Source: an uncultured Acetatifactor sp.
Lineage (GTDB): Bacteria; Bacillota; Clostridia; Lachnospirales; Lachnospiraceae
Direction of reading: 5' to 3'
Length of the DNA: 37,552 nt
NCBI GenBank assembly: GCA_934394815.1
Contig: CAKRRD010000031.1
Coordinates: 1-37,552, forward strand
Within the stretch, counting starts at the first letter, position 1, and every line of letters begins with the position of its first letter. The translations under genes were made by a program, and so were the position numbers. Below are positions 1-7,963 of the stretch, one piece after another. The notes beneath the pieces were generated by a model, which made no database searches, had not been told where the DNA came from, and saw only the letters and a list, made by a program, of their open reading frames with translations.

Positions 1-75
1 ACCGCCGTGTACCGAACGGTACGCACGGTGGTGTGAGAGGTCGGGAAATTTAGTTAAATTTCCCTCCTACTCGAT
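1..75 (+). mobile_element. Group II intron 3' end (domains V and VI), truncated by the window edge
   Basis: Positions 1-32 fold into a domain V-like hairpin: a 9-bp lower stem, a 2-nt CG bulge on the 3' side, and an upper stem capped by GAAC. The lower stem carries CGC where the catalytic triad is expected; CGC is the triad of class C (IIC) introns. Positions 37-75 form a domain VI-like hairpin, with a GGGAAATTT/AAATTTCCC stem, an outer GAG/CTC pairing and an unpaired A at 69. That A lies 7 nt from a 3' end of ..CGAT at 75, as expected for a branch point. The intron runs on the + strand and abuts the stop codon of the opposing PilZ gene. Its reverse transcriptase ORF and 5' domains would lie upstream of the window. 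The folding was done by eye and the class assignment is tentative. Confidence 0.75.
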
Positions 76-735
76 TTATATCTGTCTTTTTCGCAGGACG
101 GCCCGTTCTTTTTTCATGATATACTGTTCCAGACCCGGTACCGGATTGTTCAGGCGGCAGCCGTAGAGAAACAGCCCGTTTTCCAGTTCCTGAACCCGGG
201 TTACGAGACCGTAGAGATGAAAATTAAAGTTCTCGGCAGTTTCATCCAGATGATCGTTCAAAACCGCATGCACGATCTGATTGAGTTCCAGATGCAGATC
301 TTCTTTGCTCACTACAGAGAATCCATTGTAACTGATATCTTTAATGATGGCATCGTGGGCGGAATGGTTCAGTCCACATTGTAATGCGGTCTCAATACCA
401 ACATAGCAGCGAAAACTTTGTCTGCGGTTGTAAGTTTTGCTTCCTGCTATGCTGAAAACCGTATAGCAGAGGGTTCCGTCGGCCCGTTTTACCACATTGG
501 TAGTAACATTTTTAAATAACTGCGGCTTTTCCTCCGGGAGGGTGACAACAAGGTCTGTCACAAGCCCTTTTCCACGGAACGATATGATTTTTCCATCCGT
601 GAATACTCCTTCGGCCAACAAGGTGTGCCTGCGGGGATATACTTCAAGGATCCGGGAATGGAATTCCAGCTGCTCTGTATTTATGTGAACCAGAAAGTCA
701 AGGGATAATCCTGCTGTCAAGTCGTCGATTTGCAT
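76..735 (-). CDS. PilZ domain protein, probable c-di-GMP receptor (YcgR-like)
   Basis: This 219-residue protein has an N-terminal beta-rich part and a C-terminal PilZ domain. Numbering from the alternative upstream ATG at 756, the c-di-GMP signature RxxxR is at residues 112-116 (RQSFR) and DxSxxG at 140-145 (DISYNG). Both motifs are intact, so nucleotide binding is likely; the output partner is unknown. YcgR-type proteins with this layout usually tune motility or cell-surface functions. I chose the ATG at 735 because a GGGAG lies about 10 nt upstream, whereas the ATG at 756 has no Shine-Dalgarno. It follows the PF06541 gene by about 30 nt and is probably cotranscribed with it. The stop codon sits directly beside the group II intron end. 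Confidence 0.8.
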   Translation of the reverse strand: MQIDDLTAGLSLDFLVHINTEQLEFHSRILEVYPRRHTLLAEGVFTDGKIISFRGKGLVTDLVVTLPEEKPQLFKNVTTNVVKRADGTLCYTVFSIAGSKTYNRRQSFRCYVGIETALQCGLNHSAHDAIIKDISYNGFSVVSKEDLHLELNQIVHAVLNDHLDETAENFNFHLYGLVTRVQELENGLFLYGCRLNNPVPGLEQYIMKKERAVLRKRQI

Positions 736-767
736 AGTCCGGTGGTCTCCCGTCATTTATAGAATAG

Positions 768-2135
768 TTAGTTTACCAGTTTGGCATTCGGATAGATACG
801 TTCCATCCGGGCATCCGGGTAATGGGTGTCTAAAAAATGTTCCAGTCCGCTGCACTCTGTGGTCTTCACGGAATACGATGCATCACTGCGCTCCGTATAT
901 CTGGCCAGAGCCAGCGCGGAGATCAGCATATTGACAGCCATGAACACGATTAATATATTACAGAGGATCGTACCGGTCTTCTTCGGAATCTTTTCAATCC
1001 AGTCCGACAGCTTCGGATAGATCAGCCGCATCCATACCACCGCGGCAATGCCCCAGAAGAAGCAGTACAGCAGATTGATACGTCCCCCCAGATTAAAGGC
1101 AAAACCGCTGTAGTCCCAGAAGACGGTGCCGAAGACCATTTCCGTGAAAACACTGCAGATATATTCGTAGGCACCGCCCAACAGAGTACCGGCGAGGAAG
1201 ATGGTACTGTCGCTCTTATTGCGGTAGCGGTAGAGCAACAGGGTAAGGAAAGCGCAGCCCAGCCCCCAGACAACGCTGAAGGGTCCGTAGATGACACTGC
1301 TGCGGCTCATCCAGACACCGGCGGTGATGCGGCAGAAGATCGTCTCCGTGATATCACCCAGCAGGGCACCGATGAAAAAGAGGGAAAACAATTTATAAAA
1401 GCAACAGCCCTCAGCAAAAATGGTGGACTTTTTATGTTCGGCTCTGGCCTTTACCAGAGTATCCAGGCTGATGGCCGGATAAGATTTCTGCAGACGCTTC
1501 TGAATATGCTGTGTCAGAGTATTTTCGAGAATACGGGAAGTCTGTCCCAGCCCCTCTGTAATCTGATCCAGACGGGCGGACTGCTTTTCGAATGCATAGT
1601 TCGCCCGGTGTTTCGCCTGCAGCTGTAAGCTTATTGTGGACAGGGCGGAACCGATGGTGTCTAACAGGAGCAGCCCGCCAAGCACCAGGAGAAGTACAAC
1701 GGAGAAAAGATGCGGGATGCGGTCAAACAGCCCACACAGCAGTGGATCTGCGAACATTACGGTCACAACGCTGAGCAGACCCCACAGCAGGGAAAAAGGC
1801 AGGCAGATGTAGCCGCCCACATTATAGCGGAAGCGGGAATAATCCCACAGCTTTTTCTTATAGACTTTTTCGAAGAACATTCCCGTAAAATATTCCAGCA
1901 GGGAAGCCAGTACAAAGCCGCCCAGGAACAGGAAGAAGGGATCTTCTGTCAGTTCCGGCAGGAAAATCTCGAACAACACGGCACCGAAACCGTAAATCGG
2001 ACATAAAGGTCCGGCCACGAAACCGCGGTTGACGAACTTCCGGTGCTGCACTGCGGCAGCACAGACTTCGATACACCATCCGATAAAGGAATAGAAGAAA
2101 AACAGCCAGAACAGGGATAACCAGGATATTGCCAT
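768..2135 (-). CDS. Polytopic membrane protein with two PF06541 (CmpB-type putative ABC transporter permease) units
   Basis: This 455-residue integral membrane protein is of the family annotated as putative ABC-transporter type IV permease (PF06541). The family signature appears twice. The first unit, about residues 12-130, has YSFIGWCIEV, GPLCPIYGFGAV, EYFTG and LWDYS..NVGGYICL. The second unit, about 250-370, has the matching IGALLGDITE, SSVIYGPFSVVWG, YEYICS and FWDYSGFAFNLGGRINL. A soluble, partly helical linker (about 175-240) joins them, and a short non-membrane tail follows the last helix. The protein therefore looks like an internal duplication or fusion. No ATPase gene is adjacent, so transport is unproven. 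The start ATG at 2135 has AGGTG a few bases upstream. Confidence 0.75.
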   Translation of the reverse strand: MAISWLSLFWLFFFYSFIGWCIEVCAAAVQHRKFVNRGFVAGPLCPIYGFGAVLFEIFLPELTEDPFFLFLGGFVLASLLEYFTGMFFEKVYKKKLWDYSRFRYNVGGYICLPFSLLWGLLSVVTVMFADPLLCGLFDRIPHLFSVVLLLVLGGLLLLDTIGSALSTISLQLQAKHRANYAFEKQSARLDQITEGLGQTSRILENTLTQHIQKRLQKSYPAISLDTLVKARAEHKKSTIFAEGCCFYKLFSLFFIGALLGDITETIFCRITAGVWMSRSSVIYGPFSVVWGLGCAFLTLLLYRYRNKSDSTIFLAGTLLGGAYEYICSVFTEMVFGTVFWDYSGFAFNLGGRINLLYCFFWGIAAVVWMRLIYPKLSDWIEKIPKKTGTILCNILIVFMAVNMLISALALARYTERSDASYSVKTTECSGLEHFLDTHYPDARMERIYPNAKLVN

Positions 2136-2211
2136 AAGGACACCTCTTTCGTGAAAAAAAGTCGAACACTGTTTTGTTCCATCATATCACAACGAAAGAA
2201 AATGCACCATC

Positions 2212-2217
2212 ATTATA
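2212..2217 (-). promoter_or_regulatory. Possible -10 element for the PF06541-pilZ operon
   Basis: On the minus strand this reads TATAAT, 76 nt upstream of the PF06541 start codon. No good -35 hexamer is visible at 16-18 bp, so the call is weak. Confidence 0.3.
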
Positions 2218-2250
2218 TCATTATGCAGAATGGATTTCCGAATGTTAACA

Positions 2251-2267
2251 GTTCTCCAATACAGAAC
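2251..2267. promoter_or_regulatory. Putative IclR-family operator, upstream copy
   Basis: The 17-mer GTTCTCCAATACAGAAC is a perfect inverted repeat GTTCT-N7-AGAAC. The same 17-bp architecture recurs before the adjacent iclR-type gene and before the ABC transporter operon. It lies in the divergent region between the PF06541 gene and the regulator, about 105 bp upstream of the predicted regulator transcription start. Confidence 0.6.
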
Positions 2268-2319
2268 ACGAAGTTAATTATAGACAAAAGTTACGAGACT
2301 AATTTATCAAAATGTGCTA

Positions 2320-2349
2320 TTGATTTTTAACCGGCAGAAAATATATAAT
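2320..2349 (+). promoter_or_regulatory. Promoter of the IclR-family regulator gene
   Basis: TTGATT at 2320-2325 and TATAAT at 2344-2349 are separated by 18 bp. The predicted start near 2356 falls inside the first of two tandem operator-like sites, which suits autorepression. Confidence 0.6.
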
Positions 2350-2352
2350 GAT

Positions 2353-2389
2353 GTTACGAAATGAAGAACGCGATTACCAAATGGAGAAC
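2353..2389. promoter_or_regulatory. Tandem putative IclR operators overlapping the transcription start and RBS
   Basis: Two 17-bp imperfect copies of the operator lie at 2353-2369 (GTTAC-N7-AGAAC) and 2373-2389 (ATTAC-N7-AGAAC). Their centres are 20 bp apart, about two helical turns, so two dimers could bind the same face. The second copy overlaps the GGAG ribosome binding site of the gene at 2395. Confidence 0.55.
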
Positions 2390-2394
2390 ACAAG

Positions 2395-3156
2395 ATGGTA
2401 AATGAGGCAGAAGTAAAAGTAAAGAGCCTGCAGAAAGCTCTTGAAATTTTGAACTGCTTTACGAAAAAAAGCAGTTGGGGTGTGACAGAGATCAGCGAAC
2501 AGCTGGATCTGAATAAAAGTAACGTACATAATATTTTGTCTACGTTCAAAGCAATGGGGTATCTGGATCAGGATGATGAAAGCGGTAGATATAAGCTGGG
2601 ACTCAGCGTGTACTCCCTGTGTTATTCTCTGGGACAGAACTTAAGCATCGGTAGTGTTGCAGCTCCGTATTTACAGGAACTTGCAGATATGGCTGGCGAG
2701 AGAGTTTACCTTGCGATCCCGCATGAACAGGAGATCATCTATGTGACCTCTGCGTATCCGAAGACCTCCATTGACCTTATGCGGCCGATCATGGGTGAAC
2801 ATGCACAGATGCATTGTACCGGGCTGGGCAAGGCAATGCTGGCGTATCTTCCGGAGGAAAAACAGAGGGCCTACGCAGCCAGGAAACTGGAAGCCTATAC
2901 CGACTACACGATCACGGATGGAGATGTACTGTTGAAGGAGCTCCGGGAGATCCGGCAGCGTGGTTACGCAATAGACAATATGGAACATGAATTTGGTGTA
3001 AAATGTGTGGCGGTTCCGGTGCTTGGCAGAAACGGCCAGGTGGTGGCAGGAGTGAGCATCACAGGACCTTCCCTGAGATTCTATGACGAACGGATCCAGT
3101 CACTGGCAAAGGAATTACAAAATAAAATACGGGAATTACAAAACATTCTTTATTAA
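2395..3156 (+). CDS. IclR-family transcriptional regulator
   Basis: The 253-residue length is typical of IclR/KdgR regulators. The winged helix-turn-helix is at about residues 8-70, with the recognition region around 28-55 (GVTEISEQLDLNKSNVHNIL). The effector-binding domain fills about 85-250 and ends with the usual GVSITGP segment near 225. Members sense small sugar acids or related metabolites and mostly act as dimers or tetramers. The start is set by GGAG 8 nt upstream of the ATG at 2395. It lies ahead of, and in the same direction as, the first transporter operon. Shared 17-bp sites before both make it the likely local regulator. The ligand cannot be read from the sequence; a 2-keto-3-deoxy acid or a deoxysugar derivative would fit the neighbours. 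Confidence 0.9.
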   Translation: MVNEAEVKVKSLQKALEILNCFTKKSSWGVTEISEQLDLNKSNVHNILSTFKAMGYLDQDDESGRYKLGLSVYSLCYSLGQNLSIGSVAAPYLQELADMAGERVYLAIPHEQEIIYVTSAYPKTSIDLMRPIMGEHAQMHCTGLGKAMLAYLPEEKQRAYAARKLEAYTDYTITDGDVLLKELREIRQRGYAIDNMEHEFGVKCVAVPVLGRNGQVVAGVSITGPSLRFYDERIQSLAKELQNKIRELQNILY

Positions 3157-3170
3157 GTTAAAAATGTGAA

Positions 3171-3197
3171 AAAGGGGATTGAGAAATCAATCCTTTT
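3171..3197 (+). terminator. Possible terminator or attenuator after the IclR gene
   Basis: GGATTG-AGAAAT-CAATCC forms a 6-bp hairpin, extended by flanking A-rich and TTTT runs. The U-tract is short, so readthrough into the transporter operon is plausible. Confidence 0.4.
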
Positions 3198-3221
3198 CAA
3201 AAAGATATTTTAGAGAACGGA

Positions 3222-3238
3222 GTTCTCTAATGCAGAAC
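3222..3238. promoter_or_regulatory. Putative IclR operator before the ABC transporter operon
   Basis: GTTCTCTAATGCAGAAC is again a perfect GTTCT-N7-AGAAC repeat, differing from the 2251 copy only inside the spacer. A second AGAAC half-site at 3214-3218 is exactly 20 bp upstream of the one at 3234-3238, repeating the phasing seen at 2353-2389. The site ends 22 bp before the transporter ribosome binding site. Confidence 0.6.
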
Positions 3239-3273
3239 ACAAGAAACAATGATTGCACAGAAGGAGAGACAAC

Positions 3274-4179
3274 ATGAAAACATCGCCGTGGAAGAAGATC
3301 AAGAAATGCAAATATCTGTACATTATGATGTTACTTCCGATCATCTATTACATCCTGTTCCATTATCTGCCTTTGTACGGGGTACTGATCGCATTCAAGG
3401 ATTACAAGATTGCGAAGGGTGTATGGGGAAGCCCCTGGGTGGGCTTTAAATGGTTCCAGAAGTTCCTGACGGATCCTTATTTCTGGAAACTGGTGAAAAA
3501 TACATTACTGTTAAATATCTATGGACTGCTGTGGGGCTTCCCGGTACCGATTCTCCTGGCACTGATGTTGAACGAAGTAACAAATGCCAAGTTCAAGAGA
3601 GTGATCCAGACCGTCAGCTATCTGCCCCATTTCATTTCCACTGTGGTTGTCTGTGGTATGGTAATGAACTTCCTGTCTCTGGACGGAATCATCAATCAGC
3701 TTATTGCGGCATTCGGTTTTGATAAGATCCAGTTCATGGTATTGCCCGAATGGTTCCGTACCATATTTACGGCATCCGGTATCTGGCAGACCTGTGGATG
3801 GACTTCCATTATTTATCTGTCGGCACTGACCTCTGTGGACCAGGAGATCCTGGAGGCGGCAATGATCGATGGAGCGAACCGTTTCCAGAGAATCAAATCG
3901 GTGACACTTCCTTCTATTGCACCGACCATCTCCATTATGCTGATCATGCAGATTGGACGACTGATGTCCCTGGGATATGAGAAGATCATCCTGTTGTATA
4001 ACGGATCTACTTATGAGACTGCGGATGTAATTTCCACATATGTATACAGACGAGGTATCCTGAGCGCGGACTTCAGTTATTCTACAGCGGTGGGATTGTT
4101 CCAGTCAGTCATTGGTGTGATCCTGCTGGTAACATCCAACCAGATATCGAAAAAACTCAGTGACAGCAGCTTGTGGTAG
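3274..4179 (+). CDS. Carbohydrate ABC transporter permease, LplB type
   Basis: This 301-residue inner-membrane subunit of a CUT1-family importer has six predicted helices; the first follows a basic N-terminus (KTSPWKKIKKCK). It carries the permease EAA loop (EAAMIDGANRFQRIKSVTLP) that docks the ATPase. The sequence resembles the LplB subgroup that pairs with YtcP-type permeases and large LplA/YtcQ-type lipoproteins, often for host or plant oligosaccharides. AAGGAG 7 nt before the ATG at 3274 sets the start; a TTG farther upstream is not supported. No ATPase gene is present in the operon, so a shared MsmX-like ATPase elsewhere is probably used. Confidence 0.9.
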   Translation: MKTSPWKKIKKCKYLYIMMLLPIIYYILFHYLPLYGVLIAFKDYKIAKGVWGSPWVGFKWFQKFLTDPYFWKLVKNTLLLNIYGLLWGFPVPILLALMLNEVTNAKFKRVIQTVSYLPHFISTVVVCGMVMNFLSLDGIINQLIAAFGFDKIQFMVLPEWFRTIFTASGIWQTCGWTSIIYLSALTSVDQEILEAAMIDGANRFQRIKSVTLPSIAPTISIMLIMQIGRLMSLGYEKIILLYNGSTYETADVISTYVYRRGILSADFSYSTAVGLFQSVIGVILLVTSNQISKKLSDSSLW

Positions 4180-4189
4180 GAGGACAGAA

Positions 4190-5077
4190 ATGGCTAAGAA
4201 AGTAAAAATAAAAAGCAAAAAACCGCAGGGAATCGGCAGCAAAATATTTGATGTTGTGAATTACCTTCTGCTGGCAATCCTCGGATTCATTATGTTCTAC
4301 CCGATGTTTTATGTATTTATTGTGTCTATCAGTTCTTCGCAGTATATCAACCAGGGACTGGTAACACTGTTCCCCAGAGGAATCAATTTCGATGCCTACA
4401 AGGCGGTATTCGAGAACCAGAGAATCTGGAGCGGATATAAGAACACCTTTTTATACACAGGTCTGGGAACCCTGATCTGTCTGGTGCTCACCGCAATGTG
4501 TGCATATCCTCTTTCCAGAAAGGATTTTTACGGACGTAAGGTATTTACCGTGCTGATCATGATCACAATGTTCGTAAACGGCGGTATGATCCCTACCTAC
4601 CTGGTAATCAACAAGCTTCATATGATCAACACCATGTGGGCCATCGTTCTGCCGCCCGCCATCAGTACCTATAATATGATCGTCATGAGGACTTCCTTCC
4701 AGGCGATCCCGGATTCCCTGGTAGAATCCGCATATCTGGACGGTGCAAATGACATTACGATCTTCAGTAAGATCGTCCTGCCGCTGTCCAAACCAATCAT
4801 CGCAACCATGACTTTATACTATGCCGTGTACCACTGGAACAGCTACTTCCCTTCCATGCTGTACCTGAATGATCAGAAAAAATATCCTGTACAGGTTGTC
4901 ATGCGTGACATCGTAATACAGGGTGACACCTCCGAGATCACGGGAAGTGTCAATATCATCGCAACCAACTATAAATATGCGGTGATCATTATTTCCATCG
5001 TACCTATTCTGCTTGTATACCCTCTGTTACAGAAGTACTTCACGAAGGGTGTTATGGTCGGAGCAGTTAAGGGATAA
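4190..5077 (+). CDS. Carbohydrate ABC transporter permease, YtcP/LplC type
   Basis: This 295-residue protein is the second membrane subunit of the importer. It has six hydrophobic segments and an EAA-like loop (SAYLDGANDITIFSKIVLPLSKP). Its C-terminus, KYFTKGVMVGAVKG, is the typical end of this permease group. The ribosome binding site AGGAGG overlaps the stop codon of the preceding permease, with 10 nt between the genes, so the two are probably translationally coupled. An in-frame start at 4160 would overlap that gene and lacks support. Confidence 0.9.
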   Translation: MAKKVKIKSKKPQGIGSKIFDVVNYLLLAILGFIMFYPMFYVFIVSISSSQYINQGLVTLFPRGINFDAYKAVFENQRIWSGYKNTFLYTGLGTLICLVLTAMCAYPLSRKDFYGRKVFTVLIMITMFVNGGMIPTYLVINKLHMINTMWAIVLPPAISTYNMIVMRTSFQAIPDSLVESAYLDGANDITIFSKIVLPLSKPIIATMTLYYAVYHWNSYFPSMLYLNDQKKYPVQVVMRDIVIQGDTSEITGSVNIIATNYKYAVIIISIVPILLVYPLLQKYFTKGVMVGAVKG

Positions 5078-5125
5078 AGAAACAAACTATAAAGTAAGAA
5101 TGTATTTAAGAAAAGGAGAGGTTAA

Positions 5126-6808
5126 ATGAAAAAGAAAGCATTCCAAAAACTGACAGCCTTATTGGCAGTAACAGCAATGAGCGCATCTCTGTTGACAGGA
5201 TGTGGCTCCGATGCTTCCGGAAGCAATGATGCCGCAACAAATAATGCACAGGAGAGCGCTGCAAGTGCGGGGACACAGGAAGCAAACAGCGAGCATCCTT
5301 CCTGGATCAGCGAGGATCCTCTGGAGATCAGCATTATGGTCATGGACTCCAGCCAGCAGCCCATGGCACAGGACAGCAAGTCCCACCAGGCAATTTTTGA
5401 AGCAACCAATGTAAAGCTGGATTTCCAGATTGTTCCTTCCAGCAGCTATGATGAAAAGAAAAACATTGCGCTGTCTACACAGAATTTCCCGGATATCATT
5501 TATCTGAGAAGCGCAAGTGATATTTCCGATTTCGCATCCGAGGGTATTTTTGAGCCTCTGAGCCAGTATATCAACGAAGAGACCATGCCGAACTTCTACA
5601 AGTTCTGGCAGCAGTATCCCGAAATGCAGAGATACATGGTAGACGGCGAAATGTATGTATTCCCTGTAGTACTTCGTGATGAGTGGGCCAACGGCTTCGG
5701 CCCCGTAATCCGTACCGACCTTCTGGAAGAGAACGGCATCGCAACCCCGACCACATGGGATGAAGTACTGGATGCACTGGCACAGTTAAAAGAGATCTAT
5801 CCTGACAGCACTCCCTGGGCAATCAGAAAGGGAACTGCAAACCTGTTAAAGACCACCTCCTACATGTTAGGTTCCGGCTTCGGTTCCGTATCCGCAAGCT
5901 CCGGTATGTACTGGGATGAGGATCTGGGCAAGTATGTATACGGCCCCGCGGATACCAATTTCAAAGAAGTGCTGAAGTTCCTGAACAAGGCATATACCAC
6001 CGGCGTTCTGGATCAGGAATATGCAACTACCGATTCTGATTCCATGACGACCAAGTGCAGCAGCGGTCAGTCCTTCTTCTTCGTAGATAACAGTGGATTC
6101 GGTCAGAACTACACCAACGAACTGCGTAAGATCGACGGTAACGAGAATGCTACCTTCCAGGTACTGCCGATTCCCGAGAACAGCCTGGGTGAGAGACGTG
6201 CCGTGTCCTACGATACAAGATTCGGTAAGCTGTATGCAATCAATGCAAATGCCAAGAACAAAGATCAGATCATTAAATTCATCGACTGGATGTACTCCAT
6301 GGAGGCTTCCGACATTACCAACTACGGTATCGAGGGTGAGACCTTCCAGTACAACGCAGACGGCGAGGCAGAATATATTTCCGATTATGTAATGCAGTTC
6401 AAGGATGCATCTCCTTCTGACTACTATGCATGCTGGACAGATATCGGTGCAGGCAAGCTGGACTTCTCCATGTATGCATGCAACATTAAGACCCAGCGTG
6501 AGATCCAGATGATCACCGGAAGCTGGTCCGATCTGACAGAAGATTACTGGAAGATCATCAATGAGGATGACGCTTATGTACAGCCTCACATTGCACCTTC
6601 CTTTACTACCGAAGAGGCAGACCGTGTGAAAGAACTGACCACTGATCTGGATACCTTCTTCACACAGGAATACGATAAGTACATTACCGGCAAGGAATCC
6701 ATCGACAACTGGGATGCACTGATCAAGAAGGCTGAGGATATGGGCGTAAGAGAACTGGAGCAGCTGTGGAATGACGCAGAAGCCCGTGCCGTAGCAGAAA
6801 CCAAATAG
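5126..6808 (+). CDS. Extracellular solute-binding lipoprotein, LplA/YtcQ type
   Basis: This 560-residue lipoprotein has a basic start (MKKK), a hydrophobic stretch and a lipobox LLTGC, so the mature protein should begin at Cys26 anchored outside the cell. A Ser/Ala/Asn-rich linker follows (about 28-55), then the binding domain. It is longer than ordinary CUT1 binding proteins (about 420-450 residues) and matches the large binding proteins paired with LplB/YtcP permeases, which tend to capture oligosaccharides. AAAGGAGAGG precedes the ATG. The substrate is not evident; the downstream BNR and GH106-like enzymes suggest a rhamnose- or uronate-containing oligosaccharide. Confidence 0.9.
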   Translation: MKKKAFQKLTALLAVTAMSASLLTGCGSDASGSNDAATNNAQESAASAGTQEANSEHPSWISEDPLEISIMVMDSSQQPMAQDSKSHQAIFEATNVKLDFQIVPSSSYDEKKNIALSTQNFPDIIYLRSASDISDFASEGIFEPLSQYINEETMPNFYKFWQQYPEMQRYMVDGEMYVFPVVLRDEWANGFGPVIRTDLLEENGIATPTTWDEVLDALAQLKEIYPDSTPWAIRKGTANLLKTTSYMLGSGFGSVSASSGMYWDEDLGKYVYGPADTNFKEVLKFLNKAYTTGVLDQEYATTDSDSMTTKCSSGQSFFFVDNSGFGQNYTNELRKIDGNENATFQVLPIPENSLGERRAVSYDTRFGKLYAINANAKNKDQIIKFIDWMYSMEASDITNYGIEGETFQYNADGEAEYISDYVMQFKDASPSDYYACWTDIGAGKLDFSMYACNIKTQREIQMITGSWSDLTEDYWKIINEDDAYVQPHIAPSFTTEEADRVKELTTDLDTFFTQEYDKYITGKESIDNWDALIKKAEDMGVRELEQLWNDAEARAVAETK

Positions 6809-6842
6809 GTCATCGGACAAAGGAAAGTAACAGAACATAACA

Positions 6843-6875
6843 CAGAGTGAACGGGCAGGTTACCCGTTCATTCTG
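6843..6875 (+). other. 13-bp RNA hairpin between the binding-protein gene and the catabolic genes
   Basis: CAGAGTGAACGGG pairs with CCCGTTCATTCTG (one G-U pair) around a 7-nt loop. No U-tract follows, so an mRNA-stabilising or partly terminating element that raises binding-protein output is more likely than a full terminator. Confidence 0.55.
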
Positions 6876-6896
6876 CTAAAAAGAGAGAATCAGGCA

Positions 6897-7961
6897 ATGG
6901 AAGGTGTGACTGACAGTATGAAGATTACAAATTATACACAGGAATTTATCACAGATGATAACAAACCCTTTGACAGTGCCCATGCCTCAACACTGCTGGA
7001 ATTAAAGGACGGCGGCATTCTGGCGGCATGGTTTGGCGGTGCATGGGAAAAGAACCCGGACGTAGCGATCTGGACAGCGATACGTGATAAGGACGGCTGG
7101 GGACAACCGGTAAAGGCAGCGGATGTAAGAGGAGTTGCCATGTGGAATCCCGTACTTTTCCGTAAGGAGGATGGAAAAATTATCCTTTTCTATAAGGTCG
7201 GCAAGCTGATCTCGGAATGGGTGACCTGGTATATGGAAAGCGAAGATGAAGGACACACCTTTTCAGAGCCGCAGGAACTGGTACCCGGAGATATCGGAGG
7301 AAGAGGCCCTGTCAAGAATAAACCTATCCGATTAAGTGACGGCACCGTACTGGCTCCCGGATCCCTGGAAGGGGAATTGTGGGACGGATTCGTGGATATC
7401 TCCAAAGATGACTGCCGCACCTGGGAGAGAAGCGATCTGGTGCCGCTGCACAGACTGGCGATCACAGATAAGGGCGTTCATAATGTGCAGGTGATCGACA
7501 GACCTTATGACAGACACTATATCTACGGAAAAGGGATTATTCAGCCTACCCTCTGGGAGGATCGGGACGGAAAAGTACATATGCTTTGCCGCAGCAGCAG
7601 CTCCCGTATCATCCGTAGCGATTCCGAGGACGGCGGAAGAACATGGTGTCTGGCATATGATACCGGGCTTCCCAACAATAACAGCGGTATCGATCTGGTC
7701 AAATTAAAGAACGGCGATCTGGTGCTGGTCTACAATCCCAGAGAGAATCTGCCCGGCTATTACAAGGGACCGAGAACACCGCTTAGCGTTGCATTGTCCA
7801 GAGACAACGGAGAGACCTTTGAGATCCTCTGTACGTTGGAGGATCAGAGAGGCGATTATTGTTATCCTTCCGTAATCTGCAACGACAACAATAAGATTAT
7901 GATCACTTATACCTGGAAACGGGAAAAGATTGTGTATGTAAGCTTTACATTAGAGGACTGA
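6897..7961 (+). CDS. BNR/Asp-box (sialidase-fold) glycoside hydrolase family protein
   Basis: This 354-residue beta-propeller protein of the BNR_2/COG4692 predicted-neuraminidase group has four Asp-box motifs (SxDxGxTW-like): 115-122 SEDEGHTF, 169-176 SKDDCRTW (degenerate), 243-250 SEDGGRTW and 301-308 SRDNGETF. No signal peptide is present, so it should be cytoplasmic. The N-terminal Arg-Ile-Pro motif of classical sialidases was not found, and the neighbours handle deoxysugars rather than sialic acid, so true sialidase activity is doubtful. The gene stops 2 nt before the GH106-like gene, and the two products may act on the same oligosaccharide. The start could instead be the ATG at 6918 (MKIT); neither has a strong Shine-Dalgarno. 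Confidence 0.8.
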   Translation: MEGVTDSMKITNYTQEFITDDNKPFDSAHASTLLELKDGGILAAWFGGAWEKNPDVAIWTAIRDKDGWGQPVKAADVRGVAMWNPVLFRKEDGKIILFYKVGKLISEWVTWYMESEDEGHTFSEPQELVPGDIGGRGPVKNKPIRLSDGTVLAPGSLEGELWDGFVDISKDDCRTWERSDLVPLHRLAITDKGVHNVQVIDRPYDRHYIYGKGIIQPTLWEDRDGKVHMLCRSSSSRIIRSDSEDGGRTWCLAYDTGLPNNNSGIDLVKLKNGDLVLVYNPRENLPGYYKGPRTPLSVALSRDNGETFEILCTLEDQRGDYCYPSVICNDNNKIMITYTWKREKIVYVSFTLED

Positions 7962-7963
7962 TT

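Noticed and set aside
5867..6838. 323-residue open frame on the minus strand
   Set aside because: It is antisense to the binding-protein gene and has no domain features.
6897..7961. Part of a sialic acid utilisation locus
   Set aside because: The Asp-box protein, the DapA/NanA-family lyase and the YhcH protein together hint at it, but no nanE, nanK or nagA/nagB homologue is present, the lyase lacks the usual motif, and the other genes handle deoxysugars.
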